From IMG/VR virus record IMGVR_UViG_3300034159_000120, positions 1-35,821 of that record: a stretch of 35,821 nt of DNA; one strand, 5' to 3'. The translations under genes were made by a program, and so were the position numbers. The notes below the pieces were generated by a model. It did no database searches. It was not told the DNA's origin and worked only from the letters and a program-made list of their open reading frames with translations. This DNA is from a virus. Shown in pieces: positions 6,963 through 14,661 of this stretch (position 1 is its first letter; each line of letters opens with the position of its first letter).

Positions 6963-7151
6963 ATGCCATCCATCCGAGACCGCGATGTATTGTTGATTGT
7001 CCCCGCGATGATCTTCGGCGTGGTCTTGGGATTGATGGCGCTCTTCGGTGTCGTCAACACCCTGGCCGCCATCGGCGCCGCGACAATCGCCGGAATGATC
7101 GGGGTCGGTCTCATCGCCTGGGCAATGCAGCCCAACGACCGGGATAACTAG
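6963..7151 (+). CDS. Small two-span membrane protein
   Basis: This encodes 62 residues with two hydrophobic helices (about residues 9-29, VLLIVPAMIFGVVLGLMAL, and 34-55, TLAAIGAATIAGMIGVGLIA) and a short charged C-terminus. AGAAG lies 5 bases upstream of the ATG. It starts after the CRISPR-like element and is two bases from the next gene. Size and topology would allow a holin or a superinfection-exclusion protein, but it lies away from the lysis genes, so the role is open. Confidence 0.7.
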   Translation: MPSIRDRDVLLIVPAMIFGVVLGLMALFGVVNTLAAIGAATIAGMIGVGLIAWAMQPNDRDN

Positions 7152-7153
7152 CC

Positions 7154-7738
7154 ATGCCAACCGTCGCCCCCGATCTACGACCTTTGGCCTGGACCTCCTG
7201 GATCACCGACCCGGAGCGCTTCGATGCCCGCCGTGGGGACGACCGGTTCATCGTGTCTTCCGACGACGGCGCTTGGACGTGGGTGGTCGAGCGCGTGCTT
7301 TCCACCCACGGCGAAGGCGTTGTAGCGAGAGCGTGTGGCGAGGCATGGAGCCTCGAGGACGCCCAGCAAGCCGCCACCGGGCATCGCTGGGAAGAGATCG
7401 CCCTGACCTACGATCACCCGACCGGGCAGGAGACCGTCTGGATCAGCGGAGATACCCTCCTGCCCGACCCCAACCAGCGCACCTGGACCGCCTGCCTGGA
7501 CGGCGATCGCGCGCAGATCCACCTCTCCGGGGTCCGCCGAGAGCTGGATCGCCCTTGGTATTGGTCGCGCCACTGCGCCCAGGCCGCCGAGCTGCTCGCC
7601 CTGTGCGGGGATCGCCTGCACGGCTACGCCGCGACCCGGGAGACGGCCATGATCGCGGCCATCGAAGCCCCGGACCAATTGCGGCGGGCGGCCGCGGCAT
7701 TCTTGGCGCAGTGGCGGACGGACCGAGAACTGCTGTGA
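7154..7738 (+). CDS. Hypothetical phage protein, Trp-rich
   Basis: This encodes 194 residues beginning two bases after the previous stop; its TGA overlaps the next GTG as GTGA. Trp residues and strand-like segments (WISGDTLLPD, WTACLDGDRAQIHLSGV) suggest a beta domain, followed by a helical C-terminus (AAELLALCGD to FLAQWRTDREL). No recognised family. It belongs to a run of tightly coupled accessory genes. Confidence 0.75.
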   Translation: MPTVAPDLRPLAWTSWITDPERFDARRGDDRFIVSSDDGAWTWVVERVLSTHGEGVVARACGEAWSLEDAQQAATGHRWEEIALTYDHPTGQETVWISGDTLLPDPNQRTWTACLDGDRAQIHLSGVRRELDRPWYWSRHCAQAAELLALCGDRLHGYAATRETAMIAAIEAPDQLRRAAAAFLAQWRTDRELL

Positions 7739-8040
7739 CCGACGCTTGCGGATTCGGCGAGAACTACGGCGACGGCGCCGATGACGAGAACGGCACCGAG
7801 GTCATCCTGGTGACACTGGCAGGCTACCTGCGCGACAAAGAGTCCCTGTCCCGGTTGGAGTCCATTGCCGACCGCCTGGCCGTCGCCACCATGGCGCTTG
7901 CGGGGGTCTTGGGCGACAACCGGCGGAGCTTACTCGACATTTCCGACGAGTTGAGAGATGCCCAAAACGCGTTGGACGACTTCGCGCGCTATGGGGAGGA
8001 GCTGGCGGCAGAGGCGGAATTTGGGGGGAAACGCGAATGA
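7735..8040 (+). CDS. Hypothetical acidic helical protein
   Basis: This encodes 101 residues from a GTG overlapping the preceding stop, ending with an ATGA overlap into the next gene. The mid and C-terminal parts are predicted helical (TLAGYLRDKESLSRLESIAD, DISDELRDAQNALDDFARYG) and strongly acidic. Start choice rests on the GTGA coupling. Function is unknown. Confidence 0.65.
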   Translation: MTDACGFGENYGDGADDENGTEVILVTLAGYLRDKESLSRLESIADRLAVATMALAGVLGDNRRSLLDISDELRDAQNALDDFARYGEELAAEAEFGGKRE

Positions 8041-8330
8041 CGTACCAACCCGTAGGATGCGGTGACGAAGGAACCGCATCGTTCGCTGGCGATGCGGTTC
8101 CTTCGTCGCCGCATCCTACGGCATTGCATGGGGTCGCCTTGGAACCGCTTATTAACTGGCTTGAGCGCCAGAACGGGGCAATTCTCTACGTTCACTCCGA
8201 TGGACGTATCACGCTGCGCCTTGGGCCGTTTGGCTCGGATCTGGCGAGATCCGACCAGGAAGAGAAAAAGATCACTGGTCAGGGAATGATTGATACGCTT
8301 GAGAAAGCGCGGTCCGCTTTTCCAAGCTAA
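8037..8330 (+). CDS. Hypothetical protein with a palindromic repeat inserted in frame
   Basis: This encodes 97 residues, coupled by ATGA to the previous gene. Residues about 6-28 (VGCGDEGTASFAGDAVPSSP and on) are encoded entirely by the 72 bp palindrome at 8050-8121. The rest (LEPLINWLERQNGAILYVHS, then a short strand-rich segment) looks like ordinary coding sequence. Either the palindrome has inserted and stayed in frame, or the true start lies after it (for example GTG 8131) and only the latter part is made. Confidence 0.55.
   Translation: MTYQPVGCGDEGTASFAGDAVPSSPHPTALHGVALEPLINWLERQNGAILYVHSDGRITLRLGPFGSDLARSDQEEKKITGQGMIDTLEKARSAFPS
8050..8121. repeat. 72 bp near-perfect palindrome (REP/MITE-like)
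   Basis: Two 32 bp arms (8050-8081 and 8090-8121) pair at 31 of 32 positions around an 8-base loop. The outer part is CCGTAGGATGCGG, and inside each arm is a smaller GATGCGGT/ACCGCATC inverted repeat. A half-length relative occurs at 32897-32936, so this is a dispersed element rather than a local hairpin. Confidence 0.8.
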
Positions 8331-8357
8331 CAGCGTTGAACCCGGCGAGCTACCCTT

Positions 8358-8570
8358 ATGAACGCAGAGCTATCCGACTGGGCAGACCGCGCCGCGGCGC
8401 TCCTGTCCGAGATCCTGGAAGAAGCCATCCGTTCGAGCGGAGACGGGGCCAGCCATGACATTGCCGTCGCACTGCAAGAGTATTCGGACATCAAGAACGG
8501 CCGCCCGACCTGGCGGACGCGGCTGAGCGCTACTCCAGACCGCGAAAAGACCACGCTCGATAGCCTATAG
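8358..8570 (+). CDS. Small hypothetical protein
   Basis: This encodes 70 residues. The N-terminal half is one amphipathic helix (ELSDWADRAAALLSEILEEA) and the C-terminus is basic. A weak GAG lies about 9 bases before the ATG. Spacing of 27 and 11 bases to its neighbours fits the accessory gene string. No family recognised. Confidence 0.55.
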   Translation: MNAELSDWADRAAALLSEILEEAIRSSGDGASHDIAVALQEYSDIKNGRPTWRTRLSATPDREKTTLDSL

Positions 8571-8581
8571 CGACCGACCCA

Positions 8582-8767
8582 ATGACGACCCCACGCTATT
8601 ACATACCAGATGACATCGACATCGATTACATCGAGACGATTTGCCTTGATTTGAAATTGGGGTTTGAAGACTTCTTGGACAACGAGTATTCGGAAGAAGG
8701 ATACGCCCGGGTGCTAGATGCCATCATACATCTGGCGGCATTGCTCGACACATTGTCTCCGGATTGA
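8582..8767 (+). CDS. Small acidic hypothetical protein
   Basis: This encodes 61 residues, very acidic (DDIDIDYIETICLDLKLGFE, DNEYSEEGYARV) with a helical, hydrophobic C-terminus. Codon use is less GC-rich than its neighbours. Small acidic phage proteins often act as DNA mimics or inhibitors, but nothing here proves that. The ribosome binding site is weak. Confidence 0.55.
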   Translation: MTTPRYYIPDDIDIDYIETICLDLKLGFEDFLDNEYSEEGYARVLDAIIHLAALLDTLSPD

Positions 8768-8773
8768 AAATCC

Positions 8774-8989
8774 ATGTTCGTCTCCCCCACCGACATCGCC
8801 ACCCTCACCGGCTACAAACGCCAGGCGTCCCAAATCGCCTGGTTGCGCGCGCACGGCTGGGTCTTCGAGATCGGGGCGGACGGCCGCCCGAAGGTCTTGC
8901 AGTCCTACGCCGAGCGCCGGTTGGGCGGAGTAGACTCCCGGCCCCGAGAACCCAAGTTAAGGCTACCCGGCACCCGCCAATCGGCATGA
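8774..8989 (+). CDS. DUF4224 domain protein
   Basis: This encodes 71 residues. It matches the DUF4224 pattern of a short winged-helix-like domain: FVSPTDIATLTGYKRQASQI, then WLRAHGWVFEIGADGRPKVL. The family is usually found next to phage integrases and is thought to bind DNA, perhaps as an accessory to excision or regulation. It lies 1.2 kb before the integrase here. ATG is 6 bases after the preceding stop. Confidence 0.8.
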   Translation: MFVSPTDIATLTGYKRQASQIAWLRAHGWVFEIGADGRPKVLQSYAERRLGGVDSRPREPKLRLPGTRQSA

Positions 8990-9070
8990 GTCGCCACCGC
9001 AAGACAGCCGAAGCGATGGAACTACGGCCATTATTAACGTTTTGATTTATAACTTATTGTTAGGTGATTT

Positions 9071-9952
9071 TTGGACACGCAAGAACTAACGAAAGCCGAA
9101 ACAGCAAGAGCTTCAATTCTATTAACGGAAATTGCTAAGAAGTCCTTTGCAATATTAAAGAGTGAAATTTACACTAACTATCATTATGCAAAAATTTATG
9201 ATTGCATAGATAGAGTTATTAGCCAAATAATTACAATTGAATGTAATAAGATCCTATCGGCAGTTAAAATAAAACCTGCGCAGTTTTACGCAGAAGCAAA
9301 GGCAGAGGAAGCGCGAAAGCACGCAGAAGCAAAAGCAAAGGAAGCGCGAAAGCACGCAGAAGCAAAAGCAAAGGAAGCGCGAAAGAAGGCAAGAGCGATT
9401 CTTGCATCCGAGTTGCACACAGCAAAATCAACCCTTCGTAGATTGAAGAAAGAAATTCAGAACGCAGAGGTTATAGCCGCAAAAACGGTAGAAGAACATG
9501 CAAAGCAAAAACGCAAGCTTCAGGCACAACGACTATTATCGTCAAGAGCAAGACTTAAAGCGTTACGCGAAGCCGAAATAATTGCATCGTCCGCATGGGC
9601 GTCTAACTTGCGAAAGATCGTTGAGGAAGATAGTTCGAATTATTATCCATCCCCGCCTCCGGGATTATTCTCGCCAAACAAGGATGGTTTAGGATTTCCG
9701 GCGCATTCGGGAATATACTTTATTTGGTCAGGAAACATTGTTGAATATGTTGGGCAAAGCGTTAACTTGGCATCGCGGCTTAGACTAGGAAATCATCATG
9801 TCATTAAGCCAGAACATAAAATATCATTTTTGCTATTCCCGAAACGAGATCTTACATGGGCTGAAAATTATTACATCGGTGCATTACGCTGTCCACTTAA
9901 CTACGGAATTGCATCCTCTCACGCCAGAGCTGATGCAGCGTTACGTACCTAG
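9071..9952 (+). CDS. GIY-YIG nuclease with long coiled coil (AT-rich moron)
   Basis: This encodes 293 residues. Residues about 75-170 are a Lys/Glu/Ala coiled coil including three 11-residue tandem repeats. The C-terminal about 80 residues form a GIY-YIG domain: GIYFIW and EYVGQSVNLASRLR carry the GIY, YVG and catalytic Arg elements, and a Glu in WAENYYIGAL follows. The start is TTG 9071 with AGGTG 4 bases upstream; no Met follows in the N-terminal region. The strong AT bias against a GC-rich genome marks recent transfer. GIY-YIG proteins are nucleases, including homing and anti-phage enzymes; this one may restrict rival phage DNA. Confidence 0.8.
   Translation: MDTQELTKAETARASILLTEIAKKSFAILKSEIYTNYHYAKIYDCIDRVISQIITIECNKILSAVKIKPAQFYAEAKAEEARKHAEAKAKEARKHAEAKAKEARKKARAILASELHTAKSTLRRLKKEIQNAEVIAAKTVEEHAKQKRKLQAQRLLSSRARLKALREAEIIASSAWASNLRKIVEEDSSNYYPSPPPGLFSPNKDGLGFPAHSGIYFIWSGNIVEYVGQSVNLASRLRLGNHHVIKPEHKISFLLFPKRDLTWAENYYIGALRCPLNYGIASSHARADAALRT
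9290..9385 (+). repeat. 33 bp tandem repeats inside the nuclease gene
   Basis: Copies start at 9290, 9323 and 9356 (the last is 30 bp). Copies 2 and 3 are identical over 30 bases, and copy 1 differs at two positions. They code the 11-residue unit AEAKAKEARKH and lengthen the coiled coil in whole heptad-compatible steps. Confidence 0.85.
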
Positions 9953-9988
9953 CAACGAACTCGACAGATGACACCCCGTGAGCAGATC

Positions 9989-10348
9989 ATGATCGAACCC
10001 CTCGTGCTCACCATCAACCAAGCGGCCGAGGCCCTCGCCGTCGGCCGCGCCACGATCCGCAAAATGATCGCCGACGGACAACTCCCCGCCGTGCGCGTGC
10101 GTTCGGCCGTGCGGATCGCACGCGCCGACCTTGAGCGATTCGTCGGACACGGCGAGTCTCGCGCCCTCACGGCTACGCAGGATGAGGCAGCATGCCAAGA
10201 CACAAACGCGACCAAGACGGAATCTACCGGCGCCCCGACTCGCCGTACTGGTGGGCCACGATTACGGACCCCCGCGGCGGATCGACTCGGCGATCTACTG
10301 GCGTTCGCGCCGCCGAGGACCCGGAAGGGATCCAGGCACAAGCCGTAA
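9989..10348 (+). CDS. Excisionase-family helix-turn-helix protein
   Basis: This encodes 119 residues from ATG 9989, or 126 from ATG 9968, which lacks a ribosome binding site. The first about 55 residues are a MerR-like excisionase fold: LTINQAAEALAVGRATIRKM, IADGQLPAVRV, and RIARADLERFV. The Arg-rich C-terminal part overlaps the integrase start by 157 bases in another frame and may be poorly conserved. Position before the integrase supports a directionality factor (Xis). Confidence 0.75.
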   Translation: MIEPLVLTINQAAEALAVGRATIRKMIADGQLPAVRVRSAVRIARADLERFVGHGESRALTATQDEAACQDTNATKTESTGAPTRRTGGPRLRTPAADRLGDLLAFAPPRTRKGSRHKP

Positions 10349-11319
10349 GATCGGGGTGGATCGCGCAAGGCCCGGCGCCCGCACCGACAGCCGGGCGCAC
10401 CTTCGAGGACCTCATGATCCTCGCCCTGCCCGAGCGCCGCGCTCGCGGGTGCGATTGGAGCAACGACCAAAGTGTTGTGCGGATGCTTCGTACAGCGCTT
10501 TCCGGACGCGACCTGGCGACGCTCACCGGGGCGGATGTGCGCGGATATATCGCCGTTCGCACCGGCGCCGGACTCTCGCCCGGGGCGCTGAACAAAGAGC
10601 TTGGATTGATGTCGGCCACGACGAACTGGGCCAACCGCGAGCTTGAGTGGGGCCTGCCGAACCCTTGGCAGGGGCGGCGACTGCGCGAGCCAACCGGGCG
10701 GACTCGGTATCTCACCCGCGACGAAGCTGAGGCCCTGTTTGTATCTGCTGACAAGAGACGCGACCGATACCCGTGGATCGCCGATTTCTGCCGCCTGTGC
10801 GTATTCACCGGCTTAAGGTCTGGTGAGGCCCTGGGCCTGGAGTGGTCGCGCGTCGACCTGACGGCTCGACGGATCTCCTTCTTTGCCGCAGACCAGAAGT
10901 CCAGAAAGCGCGGCGCGATCCCGATCAACGAATCCGCTCGCGCGGCCCTGCTTACCCGGGCCAGCTACCGGGCCGAGCACTGCCCGGGGTCGCCTTGGGT
11001 CTTTTTCCGGAAAGATGGCAGCCGGGTGCAAAGTATACGCAAAGGGTTCGACGCATCGGCCGCCGACGCCGGCCTCGAGGATTTGCACCCGCACGACCTG
11101 CGGCGAACCTTCGGGTCCTGGCTCGTGCAGTCGGGGGTTGGGATCGAGCGCGTCTCGGAGCTATTGCGCCACGGGGACGTGCGGATCACGGCCCATGTCT
11201 ATGCCCATCTGCGGCCCGGAGATTTGGCGGAAGCCGCGCGAGTTTTGGACGCGAGCCCGGTACAGGGTTTCACGCCAGGGTTTCACGCGCCCGGCGATAA
11301 TAAAAAATCCGCTGACTAA
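10192..11319 (+). CDS. int: Tyrosine integrase (phage site-specific recombinase)
   Basis: This encodes 375 residues. The catalytic set is visible: Arg209 in TGLRSGEAL, His301 and Arg304 in HDLRRTFG, His327 in LLRHGD, and the nucleophile Tyr337 in HVYAHLRPG. The N-terminal about 170 residues hold the arm- and core-binding domains (DGIYRRPDSPYWWATI). It integrates the phage by recombining attP with the host attB. A tRNA 3' fragment lies 23 bases after its stop, as expected of integrase-attP pairs. The start overlaps the excisionase frame. Confidence 0.95.
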   Translation: MPRHKRDQDGIYRRPDSPYWWATITDPRGGSTRRSTGVRAAEDPEGIQAQAVRSGWIAQGPAPAPTAGRTFEDLMILALPERRARGCDWSNDQSVVRMLRTALSGRDLATLTGADVRGYIAVRTGAGLSPGALNKELGLMSATTNWANRELEWGLPNPWQGRRLREPTGRTRYLTRDEAEALFVSADKRRDRYPWIADFCRLCVFTGLRSGEALGLEWSRVDLTARRISFFAADQKSRKRGAIPINESARAALLTRASYRAEHCPGSPWVFFRKDGSRVQSIRKGFDASAADAGLEDLHPHDLRRTFGSWLVQSGVGIERVSELLRHGDVRITAHVYAHLRPGDLAEAARVLDASPVQGFTPGFHAPGDNKKSAD

Positions 11320-11325
11320 GCGGAT
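11302..11325 (-). terminator. Terminator at the end of the late operon
   Basis: On the minus strand, ATCCGCT (11325-11319) and AGCGGAT (11313-11307) form a 7 bp stem around a 5-base loop, followed by a run of T. It would stop leftward late transcription arriving from the tail hub gene. The hairpin contains the integrase stop codon. Confidence 0.75.
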
Positions 11326-11342
11326 GTATATAGAGTGTTTTT

Positions 11343-11392
11343 TGGTGGGCGCGGCAGGGATCGAACCTGCGACTTCCCCCGTGTGAAGGAGC
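11343..11392 (-). other. attP core: 3' half of a tRNA-Val (CAC) gene
   Basis: On the minus strand the sequence runs from the anticodon arm (GCTCC, loop TTCACAC, GGGGG) through the T-arm (GCAGG-TTCGATC-CCTGC) to the acceptor strand CGCGCCC, A, CCA. No D-arm or 5' acceptor strand is present, so it is not a working tRNA gene. Phages that integrate into tRNA genes carry exactly such a 3' part to restore the tRNA. The anticodon loop fits valine CAC. AT-rich DNA to 11460 could hold integrase arm sites. Confidence 0.85.
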
Positions 11393-11525
11393 GTTTCTGC
11401 AATATATATATTTTCATTTCAATATCTTACGCAGTAATCGAAGCCGGTCCCGCGCCTAAAGATCAACGTAAGTTATTGAACATGTCTCGGCTGTTTCACG
11501 CACACTTTCACGCACAGATTTGCTT

Positions 11526-13742
11526 TCACACCTCAATCTCCACTCCCTCCATCTCCGGCGCCGCCCCCTCGATCCGCCCGCCGCGCACCCACACCACGTC
11601 GCCCTCGGTGCCCTCCCCGCGCACCCGGAGGGTCCCGCCGCCGATGGGGCTGACTTGGACGGTGCCGTCCGCATAGACGTCGGCGATCTCGCCGACCAGG
11701 AGCGGGTCGTCCGGGAGCAGGCGTTTCCACTTGGCCCACACGTTGGGGGTTTCCTCGCCGAGGGTGAGGGTCTGGCGCACGGCCGGGGCGGAGCTGCTGG
11801 CGCTGACGGAGACGCCGTTGACGATGCCGCGGATGTCGCCGGTCTCCCCGGAGAGCTCGACCGCGAGGAGGTCCCCGATGTTGACCAGGGGGAACAGGCC
11901 GCCGAGGGGGATAGAGAGGGAGCGGATCTCGGGCTGCATGTGTTGGGCGGCGAGCAGGCGGGAGCCGAGCAGGCGGGCGCCGTCCGCGTGGGTGATCCAG
12001 GGGTGGGCGACGGTGGGCGCGGCGCGATCTCCGGCGGACCCCGCGCGGATGACCCGGGCGAGCAGGCCGCCGACCTCTAGGCCGTGGACGTAGACGGCGT
12101 TGGCCTGGCTCGGGACGGACTGGCGCCGGGCCAGGGTCATGATGGCGGAATCCGGGACGATCAAATCCGGATCCGCCGCGGCGAAGTCCCACGGTAGGAC
12201 GGGGTAGCGCGGTTGCACGGTGAGCGCCTTGGCGGCCATGGCGGGCACGATGACGAGCCCGACCTCCGCGGCGGCGGCGTGCATGGCTTGGATGGGGGTG
12301 GCGTTTTGCCAGCTCCAGGCGCCCGCCGGCAGAAGCCAATCGGGGGTGCCGGGCGCGAAGGTCAGGGTCCACCCGGCGCCGAACGGCAAGCGTTCGGTCA
12401 GGGCTTGCTGGACGCTGCGGGCCTCGCCCAGGACGCCGGATTGGGGGAGCTCCGAGGGATCGGACAGCCAGGCGGTGAGCCCGCGACCGCTGGCCGCGAT
12501 GCGCCGGGTGGCGTGGGTGCGGTCCTCCGCCCAGTCCTCGACCAAGAGGTGCCAGACGTGGGCGTCGATCGATGCCTCCAGGACCACCGGAACCCCGGAT
12601 GCCGAGGCCTGGACGGCTTCCAGGGCCGTGCGCCCGAGGAGCGTCCCGGACCACTTCCAAGCCCAGGAGTCGGCATCGAGCAAGACCGATAGGGAGGCAT
12701 GTTCGATGGGGAGGCGGTCCGGGAGGCGGACGAGGGAGATGGCATGCAGCACGAGGTAGCTCCTCTGGCGCGGGATGTGGGCGGCGAGGACGAACGCGCA
12801 CCCGACGACTCCGAGATCGAGTCGGCCCCCGGTGAGCGGATAGCCGAGGCAGAGCCGGGCGGTCCAGTTGGGCTCCCAGGGGCCGGGCGGCTCGGGGGGC
12901 GGCGGGCGGCGACGTACGTACAGGCAGAGCTGCGCATAACGCCAGCTTCCGAACAGCGAGACCGGAAGGAACCCGGCTTTCTTGAAGTCGAGGAACAACC
13001 CGCGGGAGACGGGACCGCCCGCGCGCCACGATCCCGCGAGCGGCGCGGCAACGAGAGGCATGCCGCGCAGCCACGTTGTGGGGACACCATAAGCGCTCGA
13101 CCGTCCCGGCCGCCACGACGCGCCCGACCCGGCAACCGCCCGGTCGGAGGATACCCAATAGGCCGCCACCCCTCCGGGGGCCGGGCCCGCCGCGCGAAAC
13201 GCGGACACCGAGATCGACGAGCGCGTCAGCGCTTGGTGCCAGGATGAAACGCTCCCGGCGGCGGCCAGGGGGGCGCTCGCGAACGACGCTACCGTGCCAC
13301 AGTGGACCGGCATGGAGCCACGGAATTGCTCGACCGCGGGGGCGCCCACCGTCGCGGCGCCGCGCCAGGATGTCTCGCGCAGGGCTACAACATCGGACAG
13401 CAGGTTGGGATCGTAGGCGACCGACGTAAAGCTGCGGGGCGCTTGGGTGCGCGCGTACAGCCGCACCTGCCGCACGTCGCGCACCGTCCCGGACAACTGG
13501 GGAGGATGGGTGGTTTCTGCAACCCGGACCGGTTCGATTTGTCCGAGCGCACCGGACAGACGCGGGGAGCGCGTTTTGCCAGCGACGACGACGGCCGGAA
13601 CTCGGTATGCAGCGACCGCCAACTGCGGCGGACGCGTCTTGCCCTGGACGGTGACTTTCCGGTCGTTATCCGTCGCTCCTAAATCGAGGCGCCCGGTGCC
13701 GACCGGCCCGCCGAGATTGAGTGTTCCTGACCCAAGAGGCAC
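11526..13742 (-). CDS. Tail hub / baseplate-type minor tail protein
   Basis: This encodes 738 residues and is the last gene of the late operon. The N-terminus has four 21-residue repeats (TRPPQL, TRSPRL, THPPQL, TQAPRS at about residues 36, 57, 78 and 99). The C-terminal 350 residues have hub-like features: PIQAMHAAAAEVGLVIVPAM, RYPVLPWDF, and a terminal OB-like beta segment (VSPIGGGTLRVRGEGTEGD). Late position after the tape measure and large tail genes supports a tail-tip role. The start is GTG 13742 with CGGGAG 8 bases upstream. The exact fold is inferred. Confidence 0.7.
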   Translation of the reverse strand: MPLGSGTLNLGGPVGTGRLDLGATDNDRKVTVQGKTRPPQLAVAAYRVPAVVVAGKTRSPRLSGALGQIEPVRVAETTHPPQLSGTVRDVRQVRLYARTQAPRSFTSVAYDPNLLSDVVALRETSWRGAATVGAPAVEQFRGSMPVHCGTVASFASAPLAAAGSVSSWHQALTRSSISVSAFRAAGPAPGGVAAYWVSSDRAVAGSGASWRPGRSSAYGVPTTWLRGMPLVAAPLAGSWRAGGPVSRGLFLDFKKAGFLPVSLFGSWRYAQLCLYVRRRPPPPEPPGPWEPNWTARLCLGYPLTGGRLDLGVVGCAFVLAAHIPRQRSYLVLHAISLVRLPDRLPIEHASLSVLLDADSWAWKWSGTLLGRTALEAVQASASGVPVVLEASIDAHVWHLLVEDWAEDRTHATRRIAASGRGLTAWLSDPSELPQSGVLGEARSVQQALTERLPFGAGWTLTFAPGTPDWLLPAGAWSWQNATPIQAMHAAAAEVGLVIVPAMAAKALTVQPRYPVLPWDFAAADPDLIVPDSAIMTLARRQSVPSQANAVYVHGLEVGGLLARVIRAGSAGDRAAPTVAHPWITHADGARLLGSRLLAAQHMQPEIRSLSIPLGGLFPLVNIGDLLAVELSGETGDIRGIVNGVSVSASSSAPAVRQTLTLGEETPNVWAKWKRLLPDDPLLVGEIADVYADGTVQVSPIGGGTLRVRGEGTEGDVVWVRGGRIEGAAPEMEGVEIEV

Positions 13743-13766
13743 GGCGGGCGCTCCCGAGAATTGGCT

Positions 13767-14165
13767 TTAGCCTTCTTCGATCACCTGAGACATCAAAGCC
13801 GCTAAGCTCCCCTGCACGAAGTTCGCATTCTCGACGATGATCGCGGCCCCAGATCCGGTCACTCCCACATCGGCATCGGACACCGTTACCCCGGACGAAT
13901 CCAAATAGCGGCCCCATACCGGGGTGCCGTTCGCCAGGATCATCACGGGTTCCGGAATAGTCCCCGTCCATATGCCGTTTTCGACATCACCCGACGGGTC
14001 TGGAAGCTCGAATTCGCAGAGCTTGACCTGCGAGGTTACCGCCGTGTCTGACGTGGCCGGTCGCGGAGTTGTATAGAGTTGGAGCTTTCCGCCGTCTAAC
14101 CAATTGCTATGTTGGGTGGCGCGAACTTGCCGACGGGCTAAAGCTAAAGACACGTATTCGTTCAT
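13767..14165 (-). CDS. Tail-region structural protein, unknown
   Basis: This encodes 132 residues, mostly beta (KLQLYTTPRP, VKLCEFELPDPSG, TPVWGRYLDSSGVTVSDADV). GGAAGG precedes the ATG, and the gene is 24 bases upstream of the hub gene. The composition (Gly, Ser, Thr, Val) is that of a small virion component such as a tail-tip or fibre accessory protein. Confidence 0.75.
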   Translation of the reverse strand: MNEYVSLALARRQVRATQHSNWLDGGKLQLYTTPRPATSDTAVTSQVKLCEFELPDPSGDVENGIWTGTIPEPVMILANGTPVWGRYLDSSGVTVSDADVGVTGSGAAIIVENANFVQGSLAALMSQVIEEG

Positions 14166-14180
14166 ACCGTCTACCTTCCA

Positions 14181-14366
14181 TCAAGTCACATCATAATTCA
14201 TGGCTTCGTCGATCTTGCGTCGAGCGTCATCTTTATTATTTTCCGAGCTTGACCGATGGCATCCGCAGAGCATTTCTTCCTCCATAAAGTATCCATTCCC
14301 GGACAGTAACCAACGGAATCGCTTCGCGTCTGCCGCATCGCTGCGATCAAGCGGAACCTCGTTCAT
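14181..14366 (-). CDS. Small hypothetical protein of the tail module
   Basis: This encodes 61 residues from an ATG that overlaps the previous stop as ATGA; a longer frame to 14504 lies over the neighbouring gene and is unlikely. It contains DAADAKRFRWLLSGNGYFME, a pattern common in small phage proteins of unknown function, and a CGCH cluster. It is AT-richer than the flanking tail genes. Confidence 0.7.
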   Translation of the reverse strand: MNEVPLDRSDAADAKRFRWLLSGNGYFMEEEMLCGCHRSSSENNKDDARRKIDEAMNYDVT

Positions 14367-14659
14367 GGCATTGGGACCGGGGTAAGAAGATCGGAAACGG
14401 CTGCGTTCACTTGCTCGGCTGAATGATCGAACGCCATAACGAAATAGCCTTTGTCGAAATAAGCAATATAATCGAATAAATAGGACCCAGAAGACGCGCT
14501 CCAAGTTTCCCTGACAAGCCTGCCAGACCTCCTATCGAAAAGTCTTACGCGGTAAACCCCAAACAGTCCAAGACGCGATACATTTGAATATATCCTATAG
14601 GTGCCGCTGTCTTGGATGTTTGCACGCTGTCCGAAATACCCAGTCCTTACATTGGCCAC
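14363..14659 (-). CDS. Small beta-sandwich tail protein
   Basis: This encodes 98 residues from GTG 14659, chosen because GGAGG lies 5 bases upstream; a TTG at 14671 would add four residues. The core (YRVRLFDRRSGRLVRETWSA, GSYLFDYIAYFDKGYFVMAF) has the look of the carboxypeptidase regulatory-like beta domain found as stand-alone tail or fibre modules. It ends with an ATGA overlap. Confidence 0.75.
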   Translation of the reverse strand: MANVRTGYFGQRANIQDSGTYRIYSNVSRLGLFGVYRVRLFDRRSGRLVRETWSASSGSYLFDYIAYFDKGYFVMAFDHSAEQVNAAVSDLLTPVPMP

Positions 14660-14661
14660 AA

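Noticed and set aside
9290-9385. CRISPR array or non-coding tandem repeat
   Set aside because: The 33 bp period is continuous with no spacers and encodes heptad-like residues in the frame of the nuclease gene.
11343-11392. Intact tRNA gene
   Set aside because: Only the anticodon arm, T-arm and 3' acceptor strand are present. There is no D-arm or 5' acceptor strand, so it was annotated as an attachment site.
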